Positions 26,179-34,857 of a DNA stretch of 64,000 nucleotides are shown here, piece by piece (the stretch's first letter is position 1; each line of letters opens with the position of its first letter). The notes under the pieces were generated by a model. It saw only the letters and a list, made by a program, of their open reading frames with translations. It was not told the DNA's origin and did not search any database. Source of the DNA: Patiriisocius marinistellae (GTDB taxonomy: Bacteria; Bacteroidota; Bacteroidia; Flavobacteriales; Flavobacteriaceae); contig NZ_BKCF01000005.1 in assembly GCF_009014635.1 (NCBI RefSeq), positions 62,001 through 126,000 on the forward strand. Reading direction: 5' to 3'. The translations under genes were made by a program, and so were the position numbers.

Positions 26179-27411
26179 ATGTTATACTATTTATTCGAAT
26201 TTTTAGAGAAGAATTATCAGTTGCCAGGGGCGGGTCTGTTTGGGTTTATCACCTTTAGAGCAGCATTAGCGGTAATTACTTCTCTACTTATAGCAACTGT
26301 TTGGGGAAAGAAAATCATTCGCATTTTGCAACGTAAGCAAATGGGAGAAACTATCCGAGATTTAGGATTGGAAGGTCAAGTTGAAAAAGCTGGAACACCT
26401 ACAATGGGTGGTTTGATTATTATCCTCGCAACCTTAATTCCAGTACTGTTATTTGCAAGATTAGATAACATTTATGTAATCATGCTAATTGTAACAACGC
26501 TTTGGATGGGAGCAATTGGTTTTCTTGATGACTATTTAAAAAAGTTTAAAAATGATAAAGCGGGGCTTCCGGGAAAGTTCAAAGTGGTAGCGCAAGTAGG
26601 ATTAGGAATATTTGTAGGAGCTATTATGATGTTCCATCCAGACGTAACTGTAAAACGAGAAAAAATCAATCCAAAAAATGGAACGGAGTTATTAACTCAA
26701 AATTCCCCAAGAGAGTTTTATCCTGCCGAAAACACCTTGCTAACAACAATCCCATTTGTAAAAGAAAACGAATTTAATTACGAGAGTTTAATCTCTTGGG
26801 CTGGAGAAAACTATAAAAATTATATCTGGTTGATTTTTATCCCTATTGTAATTATCATAGTCACTGCTGTCTCTAATGGTGCCAATCTTACTGATGGAAT
26901 TGATGGACTCGCTGCAGGAACTTCAGCAATTATTGCGGTCACATTGGCTCTGTTTGCGTGGGTTTCGGGGAACGCAATATTTTCAGACTATTTGAATGTC
27001 ATGTACATTCCTAATACCGGTGAAGTTACCATTTTTATTATGGCATTTGTGGGAGCACTCATTGGGTTTTTATGGTATAACGCATATCCTGCACAAGTTT
27101 TTATGGGGGATACGGGGAGTTTGACAATTGGTGGAATTATCGCCGTGATTGCAATTATAATTAGAAAAGAGCTTTTAATCCCTCTACTCTGTGGAATTTT
27201 CTTAATGGAAAATTTATCTGTAGTAATGCAGGTGGGGTGGTTTAAATACACAAGAAAGAAATTTGGTGAAGGTCGCAGGATTTTTAGAATGAGCCCGCTA
27301 CATCATCATTATCAAAAAGGAGGTTTTCATGAAAGCAAAATTGTAACACGATTTTGGATTGTTGGGATTTTCTTGGCGGTATTAACTATTGTGACTTTGA
27401 AGATAAGATAA
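26179..27411 (+). CDS. mraY: phospho-MurNAc-pentapeptide transferase
   Basis: MraY moves phospho-MurNAc-pentapeptide from UDP onto undecaprenyl phosphate to make lipid I in the inner membrane. The 410-residue polytopic protein has KAGTPTMGG, the FLDDYLKK aspartate pair, [23 protein letters not shown] and [11 protein letters not shown]. It is longer than the E. coli enzyme (360) because of an insert at about residues 155-205 between membrane helices, which I believe is common in Bacteroidetes. It starts one base after the murE stop. Confidence 0.96.
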   Translation: MLYYLFEFLEKNYQLPGAGLFGFITFRAALAVITSLLIATVWGKKIIRILQRKQMGETIRDLGLEGQVEKAGTPTMGGLIIILATLIPVLLFARLDNIYVIMLIVTTLWMGAIGFLDDYLKKFKNDKAGLPGKFKVVAQVGLGIFVGAIMMFHPDVTVKREKINPKNGTELLTQNSPREFYPAENTLLTTIPFVKENEFNYESLISWAGENYKNYIWLIFIPIVIIIVTAVSNGANLTDGIDGLAAGTSAIIAVTLALFAWVSGNAIFSDYLNVMYIPNTGEVTIFIMAFVGALIGFLWYNAYPAQVFMGDTGSLTIGGIIAVIAIIIRKELLIPLLCGIFLMENLSVVMQVGWFKYTRKKFGEGRRIFRMSPLHHHYQKGGFHESKIVTRFWIVGIFLAVLTIVTLKIR

Positions 27412-27420
27412 AGAGCCATA

Positions 27421-28755
27421 ATGGAAAAAATGATAGCAATACTTGGAGCAGGAGAGAGTGGCGTGGGAACAGCATTGCTTGCTAAGAAGAATGGATATGA
27501 GGTTTTTGTGTCTGACTTCGGAAATATTAAGGAGAAGTATAAAAAGGTGCTCATTGAAAATATGATTAACTGGGAAGAAGGAGGTCATTCTCAAGCTAAA
27601 ATTTTAAAAGCATCGCTTGTAATGAAAAGTCCAGGAATTCCAGAAAAGGCCCCTATTGTAAGGTTGTTAATAGAAAATAACGTTCCGGTAATTTCTGAAA
27701 TTGAATTTGCATCACAATTTACAAATGCAACAATTGTAGCAATCACAGGAAGTAATGGAAAAACAACGACGGCATCATTGACATATTCGATTTTGAATTC
27801 AGCTTTAAATGTAGCACTAGGTGGCAACATAGGCGATAGTTTCGCGCAGCAAGTTTCCGAAGAAAAGTACGAGAATTTTGTACTTGAGTTAAGTAGTTTT
27901 CAGCTTGACGGAATTAAAAATTTTGCTCCGCACATTGCAATAGTGACAAACCTTAGTCCTGACCATTTAGATAGATATGATTATAAATATGAAAATTATA
28001 TCGCTTCAAAATTTAGGATAACAATGAACCAGACGGAGGATGATTATTTCATCTATGATGGAGATGATGACGAGATTAAAAAGTGGTTGGATAGTAATCC
28101 AATTAAAGCAAATAAAATACCTTTTTCTATAACTAGAAAAGTAGATGAAGGAGCATATATAGAAAACAATAACATACATATTAATATACATAATACCCAT
28201 TTTACTATGCCAATAGCAACATTAGGAATGCAAGGACAACACAATACAAAAAATGCCATGGCGGCATCAACTGTTGCGACACTACTTAAGATTAGAAAAC
28301 AAACAATACGAGAATGTCTTGAAAATTTTCAAGGTGTAGAACATCGTTTAGAAAAAGTATTAAAAATTAATAATGTGATGTATATAAATGATAGCAAAGC
28401 AACAAATGTGAATGCTACATTTTATGCGTTAGATAGTATGCAAACACCTACGGTATGGATTGTAGGTGGTGTGGATAAAGGCAATGATTATGAAGAGCTT
28501 TTGCGATTAGTAAATGAAAAGGTTAAAGCAATTATCTGTTTGGGTGTAGATAATGAAAAAATCAAAGCGCATTTTAGCAATATAGTAGAAACAATAGTTG
28601 AAACTGCAGGAATGGAAGAGGCCGTGAAAGTGGCATATAAATTAGCAGATAGAAATGATACGGTATTGTTAAGTCCTGCATGTGCAAGTTTTGATTTATT
28701 TGAAAACTATGAAGATAGAGGAAGACAATTTAAAGAAGCTGTAAGAAAGCTTTAA
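27421..28755 (+). CDS. murD: UDP-MurNAc-L-alanine:D-glutamate ligase
   Basis: The 444-residue enzyme adds D-glutamate to UDP-MurNAc-L-Ala. Visible are the N-terminal UDP-binding fold AILGAGESGVGTALLAKK, ATP loop GSNGKTTT, the LSPDHLDRYD motif, GVEHRLE, NDSKATN and the C-terminal SPACASFDLFENYEDRG. It lies 9 bp after mraY. A CTTCGGAAAT word falls inside the reading frame at 27516-27525, encoding DFGN. Confidence 0.96.
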   Translation: MEKMIAILGAGESGVGTALLAKKNGYEVFVSDFGNIKEKYKKVLIENMINWEEGGHSQAKILKASLVMKSPGIPEKAPIVRLLIENNVPVISEIEFASQFTNATIVAITGSNGKTTTASLTYSILNSALNVALGGNIGDSFAQQVSEEKYENFVLELSSFQLDGIKNFAPHIAIVTNLSPDHLDRYDYKYENYIASKFRITMNQTEDDYFIYDGDDDEIKKWLDSNPIKANKIPFSITRKVDEGAYIENNNIHINIHNTHFTMPIATLGMQGQHNTKNAMAASTVATLLKIRKQTIRECLENFQGVEHRLEKVLKINNVMYINDSKATNVNATFYALDSMQTPTVWIVGGVDKGNDYEELLRLVNEKVKAIICLGVDNEKIKAHFSNIVETIVETAGMEEAVKVAYKLADRNDTVLLSPACASFDLFENYEDRGRQFKEAVRKL

Positions 28756-28858
28756 TGATTTAAAAATGTTGAATAGCACATTTTAAATAAGAATAATCAT
28801 TTGGCATCAAATCTTAAACCTAAATAAAATTAAAGTTTAGATTATTATAAACAATAAA

Positions 28859-30052
28859 GTGAAACAGTTTTTTAAAAACATACAAGGAGACAGGACAATA
28901 TGGGCGGTAGTAGGACTATTGGCTTTATTTTCGTTTTTGCCTGTTTACAGCGCAAGTAGTAACCTTGCATATTTGTATGGGGATGGAAGTACATTTAAGT
29001 TTTTAGCAAAGCATTTTGCCCATTTAGTTTTGGGGTTTGCAATTTTATACGGAGTTCATAAAATTCCGTACCGTTATTTTAGAGGTTTGTCAATAATAGC
29101 ATTGCCAGCAGTCATAATTTTGTTACTTATTACTATAGCACAAGGAACTACCATAGGTGGTGCAAATGCGAGTCGCTGGATTAGAGTGCCTTTAGTAGGG
29201 TTTACTTTTCAAACATCAACCTTAGCAGCAGTAGTTTTAATGACATATGTTGCTAGGTATTTGTCAAGTATAAAAGATAAAGCTATTACATTTAAAGAAA
29301 CTTTATTGCCTCTTTGGTTACCAGTTTTTCTAGTGTTGGCACTTATTTTGCCAGCAAATTTTTCTACCACAGCAATCATATTTGCTATGGTAGTTTTACT
29401 AGTTTTTATCGGGGGATACCCTTTGCGATATTTGGGTATTATACTTGGAGCAGGGTTCTTGATGCTCACATTATTTGTGCTAAGTGCAAAAGCTTTTCCA
29501 GGGGTTTTTCCTAATCGTGTTGATACATGGATTAGCCGAATTGAGAATTTTACAGATAAAAAAGATACCGAAGCAGATTACCAAATTGAAAGGTCAAAGA
29601 TAGCAATAGCCTCTGGCATGGTGACGGGTCTTGGTCCTGGTAAAAGCGTGCAGAAAAACTTTTTGCCTCAATCATCATCAGATTTTATTTATGCAATTAT
29701 CGTAGAAGAATGGGGTCTCGTAGGAGGTTTAGTACTTATGTTTCTATATCTCATATTGCTATTTAGACTGGTGATTGTAGCACATAAATCAAATTCAATG
29801 TTTGGTAAATTATTAGTTATTGGAGTTGGGTTGCCCATAGTATTTCAAGCACTCATAAATATGGCAGTTGCGGTAGAATTATTCCCAGTTACAGGGCAAA
29901 CATTGCCTTTGATAAGTAGTGGAGGAACAAGTATATGGATGACGTGTTTAGCATTAGGGATGGTGTTGAGTGTAGCCGCAAAAAGAGAAATAGAGAAAAA
30001 AGATCTTGAAACAACAGATAATCCATTAGATGTTTTGTCTCAAGCGATGTAA
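28859..30052 (+). CDS. ftsW: septal peptidoglycan glycosyltransferase FtsW
   Basis: SEDS-family polymerase that pairs with FtsI. The 397-residue protein has about ten membrane helices and the SEDS signatures GGANASRWIRVP, NFSTTAIIF, QSSSDFIYAIIVEEWGLVGG and the C-terminal LPLISSGGTS. The start is GTG. It is separated from murD by 103 bp with no evident terminator. Confidence 0.95.
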   Translation: MKQFFKNIQGDRTIWAVVGLLALFSFLPVYSASSNLAYLYGDGSTFKFLAKHFAHLVLGFAILYGVHKIPYRYFRGLSIIALPAVIILLLITIAQGTTIGGANASRWIRVPLVGFTFQTSTLAAVVLMTYVARYLSSIKDKAITFKETLLPLWLPVFLVLALILPANFSTTAIIFAMVVLLVFIGGYPLRYLGIILGAGFLMLTLFVLSAKAFPGVFPNRVDTWISRIENFTDKKDTEADYQIERSKIAIASGMVTGLGPGKSVQKNFLPQSSSDFIYAIIVEEWGLVGGLVLMFLYLILLFRLVIVAHKSNSMFGKLLVIGVGLPIVFQALINMAVAVELFPVTGQTLPLISSGGTSIWMTCLALGMVLSVAAKREIEKKDLETTDNPLDVLSQAM

Positions 30053-30109
30053 AAAATTAAAAGAGTCCTTTCTACGGAAATATATTGCACCGTTTAAATG
30101 TTTTTATAA

Positions 30110-31222
30110 ATAAAGAAAAGTATCAAAAAAGAACGACCATATCGATTTATAGTTTCAGGTGGTGGAACAGGCGGACATATTTATCCGGCTATTGCCATTG
30201 CTAATGAATTGAAGTTGCGTTTCCCAAATGCAGAGTTTCTTTTCGTTGGCGCAAAAGACCGAATGGAGATGGAAAAAGTTCCGCAAGCTGGATATAAAAT
30301 TGAAGGATTGTGGATCTCAGGTTTACAGCGAAACCTATCATTCAAAAATTTAAAATTTCCGCTTAAATTAATTTCAAGTTTATCAAGATCTCGAAGCATT
30401 ATTAAAAAATTTAAACCAGATGTGGCAATAGGTACAGGGGGTTACGCAAGTGCACCATTATTAAAAGTAGCTTCAATGCGTAAAATACCGTGCTTGATTC
30501 AAGAACAAAATGGACATGCTGGAATTACAAATAAGTGGCTTAGCAAAACAGTACAGAAAATTTGTGTCGCTTATGATGGTATGGAAAAGTTTTTTCCTGC
30601 TGAAAAATTAGTACAAACAGGAAATCCTGTGCGTCAAGATTTGCTAGATATTTCTGGGCAACGAGATGAGGCATTAAAGTTTTTCAAATTAGATAAAACA
30701 AAAAAAACATTACTTGTTTTAGGAGGGAGTTTAGGTGCTGGGAAAATTAATCAGTTAGTTGTCAATGCATTGAGTGTGTTTAAAAAAGAAAATGTTCAAG
30801 TTATTTGGCAATGCGGTAATTTGTATTATGAGCAATACAAAGAAGAAAATAAAGGAGTTATTCAAGTACATGCTTTTTTAAATAGAATGGATTTAGCATA
30901 TGCTGCTGCAGATATTGTTGTAAGTAGATCTGGAGCGTTATCAGTTTCTGAGTTATGCTTGGTTGGAAAACCAGTAATATTTATTCCTTCGCCTAACGTT
31001 GCGGAGGATCACCAAACAAAAAACGCATTGGCAATCTCAGAAAAAGATGCAGCCATATTGTTGCAAGAAAAAGATGCAGATAATTCTTTTGAAGATACTA
31101 TTAGTTCATTAATTAATGATACCGTAAAACAAGATGAGTTATCAAAAAATATAAAAAAAATAGCAAAACCAAACGCTACAAAAGATATTGTAAATGAGGT
31201 AGTTAGTTTGATTGAAAAATAA
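30110..31222 (+). CDS. murG: lipid II synthase MurG, start codon unclear
   Basis: MurG transfers GlcNAc from UDP-GlcNAc to lipid I on the inner face of the membrane. The frame contains the full N-terminal glycine-rich loop [12 protein letters not shown], then [29 protein letters not shown], the sugar-nucleotide loop [10 protein letters not shown] and [17 protein letters not shown]. No ATG, GTG or TTG exists in frame before the glycine loop: the stop TAA at 30107-30109 closes the frame upstream, and the first in-frame TTG, at 30209, lies beyond the loop. I place the start just after the stop, at ATA 30110; ATC 30122 is another option. The ATG at 30098 is in frame but is stopped after three codons. 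Confidence 0.88.
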   Translation: MKKSIKKERPYRFIVSGGGTGGHIYPAIAIANELKLRFPNAEFLFVGAKDRMEMEKVPQAGYKIEGLWISGLQRNLSFKNLKFPLKLISSLSRSRSIIKKFKPDVAIGTGGYASAPLLKVASMRKIPCLIQEQNGHAGITNKWLSKTVQKICVAYDGMEKFFPAEKLVQTGNPVRQDLLDISGQRDEALKFFKLDKTKKTLLVLGGSLGAGKINQLVVNALSVFKKENVQVIWQCGNLYYEQYKEENKGVIQVHAFLNRMDLAYAAADIVVSRSGALSVSELCLVGKPVIFIPSPNVAEDHQTKNALAISEKDAAILLQEKDADNSFEDTISSLINDTVKQDELSKNIKKIAKPNATKDIVNEVVSLIEK

Positions 31223-31311
31223 GATAATATACAAGATATTCGGGTTGCATCAATTTGTCGCTCCTCAACAAATAGGCGCTCCCGGATATTTTAAAATAGG
31301 ATAGAAAATAA

Positions 31312-32709
31312 ATGAGCATATTAAAAAATATAAACACCATCTACTTTATCGGCATTGGCGGGATAGGGATGAGTGCGCTTGCTCGTTTTGCAAAAGTAAA
31401 AGGATTAGATGTCTTTGGATATGATAAAACCGAAACTGCACTAACAAAGAAGCTAATTTCTGAAGGTATTACGGTAGGTTATGAAGATGAAATTTCGGCT
31501 TTGCCAAAAAACATTTCTCATAAAAAAAATGTATTAGTCGTTTATACGCCTGCGATACCTAAGGATAATGTTATATTTAATTGGTTTCAATCTGAGGGTT
31601 ATGACATGATGAAACGTGCAAAATTGCTAGGCGAAATCACAAAAGATACCTTATGTTTGGCTGTCGCTGGAACACATGGAAAGACAACGACGTCGGCAAT
31701 TTTAGGTCATTTGTTAGCGGAATGTAATATGCCAGTTACTGCTTTTTTGGGTGGTATAGCAGAAAATTATAAATCAAATTTTATTAGTCGCGGGACCAAA
31801 ATTACTGTGGTTGAGGCTGATGAATTTGATCGCTCATTTTTAACCCTTAGCCCAGACATTGCCTGTGTTACGTCAATGGATGCAGACCATTTAGATATTT
31901 ATGGAAGTGCTACAGAAATAGAAAAATCATTTAATGATTTTGCTGCATTATTATCTAACGAAGACCATTTATTATATAGAAAAGGCCTGCCTTTAAAAGG
32001 GCAATCTGTAGCTATCGAAGAAACTGCAGCATTTGAAGCACAAAATGTACGAATTAAAGATGGTGCGTATCGTTTTGATTTTAAAACACCAGATCAAATT
32101 TTAAAAAATTTGCAATTTTTATTGCCTGGACATCATAATCTACACAATGCAATAACAGCACTAGGAATGGCACTTCTAGCAGGAGCGCCAACTAGCGAGC
32201 TACCTAGAGCTCTCTCCGGTTTTAAAGGGGTTGAGCGCAGGTTTAGTTATAAGATAAAATGTGATAACTTAGTGTTGATTGATGATTATGCACATCATCC
32301 CACAGAGATTAATGCGCTTTTTCAGGCAGTTGCCGAAATGTACCCTGGCGATGAAAAGTTAATTGTTTTTCAGCCACATCTATTTAGCCGAACAAAAGAC
32401 TTTGTTGATGGATTTGCCGAAAGCTTAGCCCAATTTGACCAGATACTGTTGTTAGATATTTATCCTGCAAGAGAAAAGCCAATTGAGGGTGTAAGTTCAG
32501 GTTGGTTATTGACAAAAATTCATACTGTTTTAAAAGACAGTAAAATGCAAGACAATCAAAGAAATAAGGAAATAGCTAAAATTGTAACAAAAACCGAACT
32601 AGTTAAGGAAATAAAAAAATCAAAATGTCGTATTAAACTGCTCGTAGGAGCAGGAGACATAGGAGCAGAAGTTGAAAACATAACTAAAATACTGAACAAT
32701 GAAAGTTAA
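31312..32709 (+). CDS. murC: UDP-MurNAc:L-alanine ligase
   Basis: MurC attaches the first L-alanine to UDP-MurNAc. The 465-residue product has the N-terminal dinucleotide-like fold IYFIGIGGIGMSALAR, ATP loop AGTHGKTTTSA, EADEFDRSFL, DDYAHHPTEI and FQPHLFSRTKDF. It lies 89 bp after murG; the gap has an imperfect inverted repeat (ATATTCGGG with CCCGGATAT, one mismatch). It overlaps ftsQ by 11 bp. Confidence 0.96.
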   Translation: MSILKNINTIYFIGIGGIGMSALARFAKVKGLDVFGYDKTETALTKKLISEGITVGYEDEISALPKNISHKKNVLVVYTPAIPKDNVIFNWFQSEGYDMMKRAKLLGEITKDTLCLAVAGTHGKTTTSAILGHLLAECNMPVTAFLGGIAENYKSNFISRGTKITVVEADEFDRSFLTLSPDIACVTSMDADHLDIYGSATEIEKSFNDFAALLSNEDHLLYRKGLPLKGQSVAIEETAAFEAQNVRIKDGAYRFDFKTPDQILKNLQFLLPGHHNLHNAITALGMALLAGAPTSELPRALSGFKGVERRFSYKIKCDNLVLIDDYAHHPTEINALFQAVAEMYPGDEKLIVFQPHLFSRTKDFVDGFAESLAQFDQILLLDIYPAREKPIEGVSSGWLLTKIHTVLKDSKMQDNQRNKEIAKIVTKTELVKEIKKSKCRIKLLVGAGDIGAEVENITKILNNES

Positions 32710-33415
32710 TTGGGGCCTAATAAAGGTTATTGTTTTGGTTGGCTTAGTTGTGTTTTTGTACAGCTTTACCAACAAACGAAATAGTGCTAGAAATCTTTCA
32801 AAAATTGAAGTAGAATTTGTAGATGAGAATGACCCGTTTATAACGCTTAAAACAGTTGATAAATTGTTAATACAAAAATACAACAGTGTGACTAACGTCC
32901 TTAAAGAAAGATTAGTTTTGAAAGAAGCCGAAAAGCGCTTACTGCAGAACGATATGATACGTGATGCCCAGGTTTTTATAACTGTAGATGGTGTTCTAGG
33001 AGCAAAAATTGAACAGCGCAATCCAGTTGCAAGGGTAGCCGCAATAAATGATTTTTATATTGACGCAGATGGTAAAAAAATGCCATTGTCAAAAGTGTAT
33101 TCTGCAAGAGTGCCTTTAGTCACTGGAAATATAGAAACAGATTTTACAGTATTGACTTCGCTACTCTTAACAATTAGAGATGATAATTTTTTGAATCAAA
33201 CCATTGTAGGGTTGCACGTTTCTAAAAACAATTTTGTGATAATGAAAGTGCGAAAGCAGGACTTTCAAGTAAATTTTGGGAAGCTTATAGACGAAGATAA
33301 AAAGTTTCAAAATTTTAAGGCGTTCTATCAACAGGCACTAAATGATGGAACGTTGAGTGAGTATAAAAGTGTTGATTTGCAGTTCGGGAGTCAAGTAGTT
33401 GCAACAAAAAAGTAA
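32699..33415 (+). CDS. ftsQ: division protein FtsQ/DivIB
   Basis: A 238-residue bitopic protein with a short cytoplasmic N-terminus, one membrane helix (about 5-22, IKVIVLVGLVVFLYSF) and a periplasmic POTRA-like and beta domain containing RDAQVFITVDGVLGAKIEQRNPVAR spread over residues 95-120. FtsQ forms the FtsQLB complex that recruits FtsW/FtsI. Overlap with murC (11 bp) and a 4-bp gap to ftsA support the call, since sequence conservation is low. Confidence 0.9.
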   Translation: MKVNWGLIKVIVLVGLVVFLYSFTNKRNSARNLSKIEVEFVDENDPFITLKTVDKLLIQKYNSVTNVLKERLVLKEAEKRLLQNDMIRDAQVFITVDGVLGAKIEQRNPVARVAAINDFYIDADGKKMPLSKVYSARVPLVTGNIETDFTVLTSLLLTIRDDNFLNQTIVGLHVSKNNFVIMKVRKQDFQVNFGKLIDEDKKFQNFKAFYQQALNDGTLSEYKSVDLQFGSQVVATKK

Positions 33416-33419
33416 GGTT

Positions 33420-34772
33420 ATGGAACAAAAAAACATCGCTGTAGGACTAGATATTGGGACCACAAAAATTGTGGCAATGATAGGGGCTAAAAACGATTAT
33501 GGAAAAGTAGAGATTTTGGGCATTGGAAAGTCTAAAAGTCTTGGTGTGCATCGTGGTGTTGTAAATAACATTACGCAAACTATCCAGTCTATACAACAAG
33601 CAGTACAAGAAGCAGAAACATCTTCTGGTTTAAAAATTGAAGATGTAGTAGTTGGAATTGCAGGACAACACATACGTAGTTTGCAACATAGTGATTATAT
33701 AACACGCCACAATAGTGATGAAGTTATAGATGAAGATGATATTGATCGTTTGTGCAATCAAGTACACAAACTTGTAATGCTTCCAGGAGAAGAAATAATT
33801 CATGTATTGCCGCAAGATTTTAAAGTCGATGGACAGGCAGAGATAAAAGAGCCTATAGGAATGTACGGTGGTAGACTTGAAGCAAATTTTCATGTAGTTG
33901 TTGGGCAAGTAGCTTCGATAAAAAACATAGGGCGTTGTGTAAAAAGTAGCGGTCTTGAATTAAGTGGTATTACACTTGAACCTTTAGCTTCTGCAAACGC
34001 AGTGTTAAGTCAAGAAGAAAAAGAAGCTGGAGTTGCTTTAATTGATATAGGTGGTGGAACTACAGACCTGGCAATTTTTAAAGATGGAATTATTAGGCAC
34101 ACAGCAGTTATTCCTTTTGGCGGAAATGTAATTACCGAAGACATCAAAGAAGGATGTAGTATTATAGAGAAACAAGCAGAATTACTTAAAATAAAGTTTG
34201 GTTCTGCGTGGCCTGGGGAAAATAAAGACAACGAAATTGTTTCAATCCCTGGTCTTCGTGGCAGAGAACCAAAGGAGATTACGTTAAAAAACCTTTCAAA
34301 AATCATTCATGCAAGAGTGGTAGAGATTGTAGAACAGGTGTATTTAGAAATTAAAAATTATGGTCACGAAGATCAAAAGAAAAAATTAATAGCTGGAATA
34401 GTATTAACAGGTGGTGGAGCACAATTGCAACACCTTAAACAACTTGTAGAATATATTACAGGGATGGATACTAGAATAGGATATCCTAACGAGCATTTAG
34501 CTGGCGATAGTGATAGTGAAACTACTAGTCCATTGTATGCTACAGCTGTTGGATTAGTAATGAATAGTATTGAGTCTAAGAAGCGTGCAAAAATCCTTTC
34601 AGAGCAAGAAAAGATTGAAGAAAAGCAAAACAGAATTTTAGCTTCAGAAAAAATTGAAAATGAAGCAGAAATTTCCGAAGAAATTGAAGAGCCAAAAGTA
34701 CAAAAACAAGGAAAAAGGTTTTTTGATAAATGGGCAGAAAAGTTTAAAGATTTTTTAGACAATGCAGAATAA
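33420..34772 (+). CDS. ftsA: division protein FtsA
   Basis: Actin-like ATPase that tethers FtsZ filaments to the membrane. I use the ATG at 33420 (MEQKNIAVGLDIGTTK), 450 residues; a TTG seven codons upstream is also in frame but overlaps ftsQ. Visible are phosphate 1 GLDIGTTKI, the 1C domain, phosphate 2 LIDIGGGTTDLAIF and the adenosine motif GIVLTGGGAQL. The C-terminal helix (KRFFDKWAEKFKDFLDNAE) is amphipathic and should be the membrane anchor. A Glu/Lys-rich linker precedes it and contains one CTTCGGAAAT word on the minus strand. Confidence 0.95.
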   Translation: MEQKNIAVGLDIGTTKIVAMIGAKNDYGKVEILGIGKSKSLGVHRGVVNNITQTIQSIQQAVQEAETSSGLKIEDVVVGIAGQHIRSLQHSDYITRHNSDEVIDEDDIDRLCNQVHKLVMLPGEEIIHVLPQDFKVDGQAEIKEPIGMYGGRLEANFHVVVGQVASIKNIGRCVKSSGLELSGITLEPLASANAVLSQEEKEAGVALIDIGGGTTDLAIFKDGIIRHTAVIPFGGNVITEDIKEGCSIIEKQAELLKIKFGSAWPGENKDNEIVSIPGLRGREPKEITLKNLSKIIHARVVEIVEQVYLEIKNYGHEDQKKKLIAGIVLTGGGAQLQHLKQLVEYITGMDTRIGYPNEHLAGDSDSETTSPLYATAVGLVMNSIESKKRAKILSEQEKIEEKQNRILASEKIENEAEISEEIEEPKVQKQGKRFFDKWAEKFKDFLDNAE

Positions 34773-34857
34773 GTAGAAGTTAGGAAAAAATAAAATTATA
34801 AGTAGAGTAAGAATCACTCTATTTTATTGATAATAAACCTCGCAAAAAAGTAATAAT

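Noticed and set aside
30209-30211. TTG as murG start
   Set aside because: It would delete the GGGTGGH loop, which is essential in MurG.
32620-33021. 133-codon minus-strand frame across murC/ftsQ
   Set aside because: It covers two conserved overlapping genes and shows no domain.
34373-34762. 129-codon minus-strand frame inside ftsA
   Set aside because: The Ser/Phe/Cys-rich product mirrors the Glu/Lys-rich FtsA tail and linker, a typical shadow.
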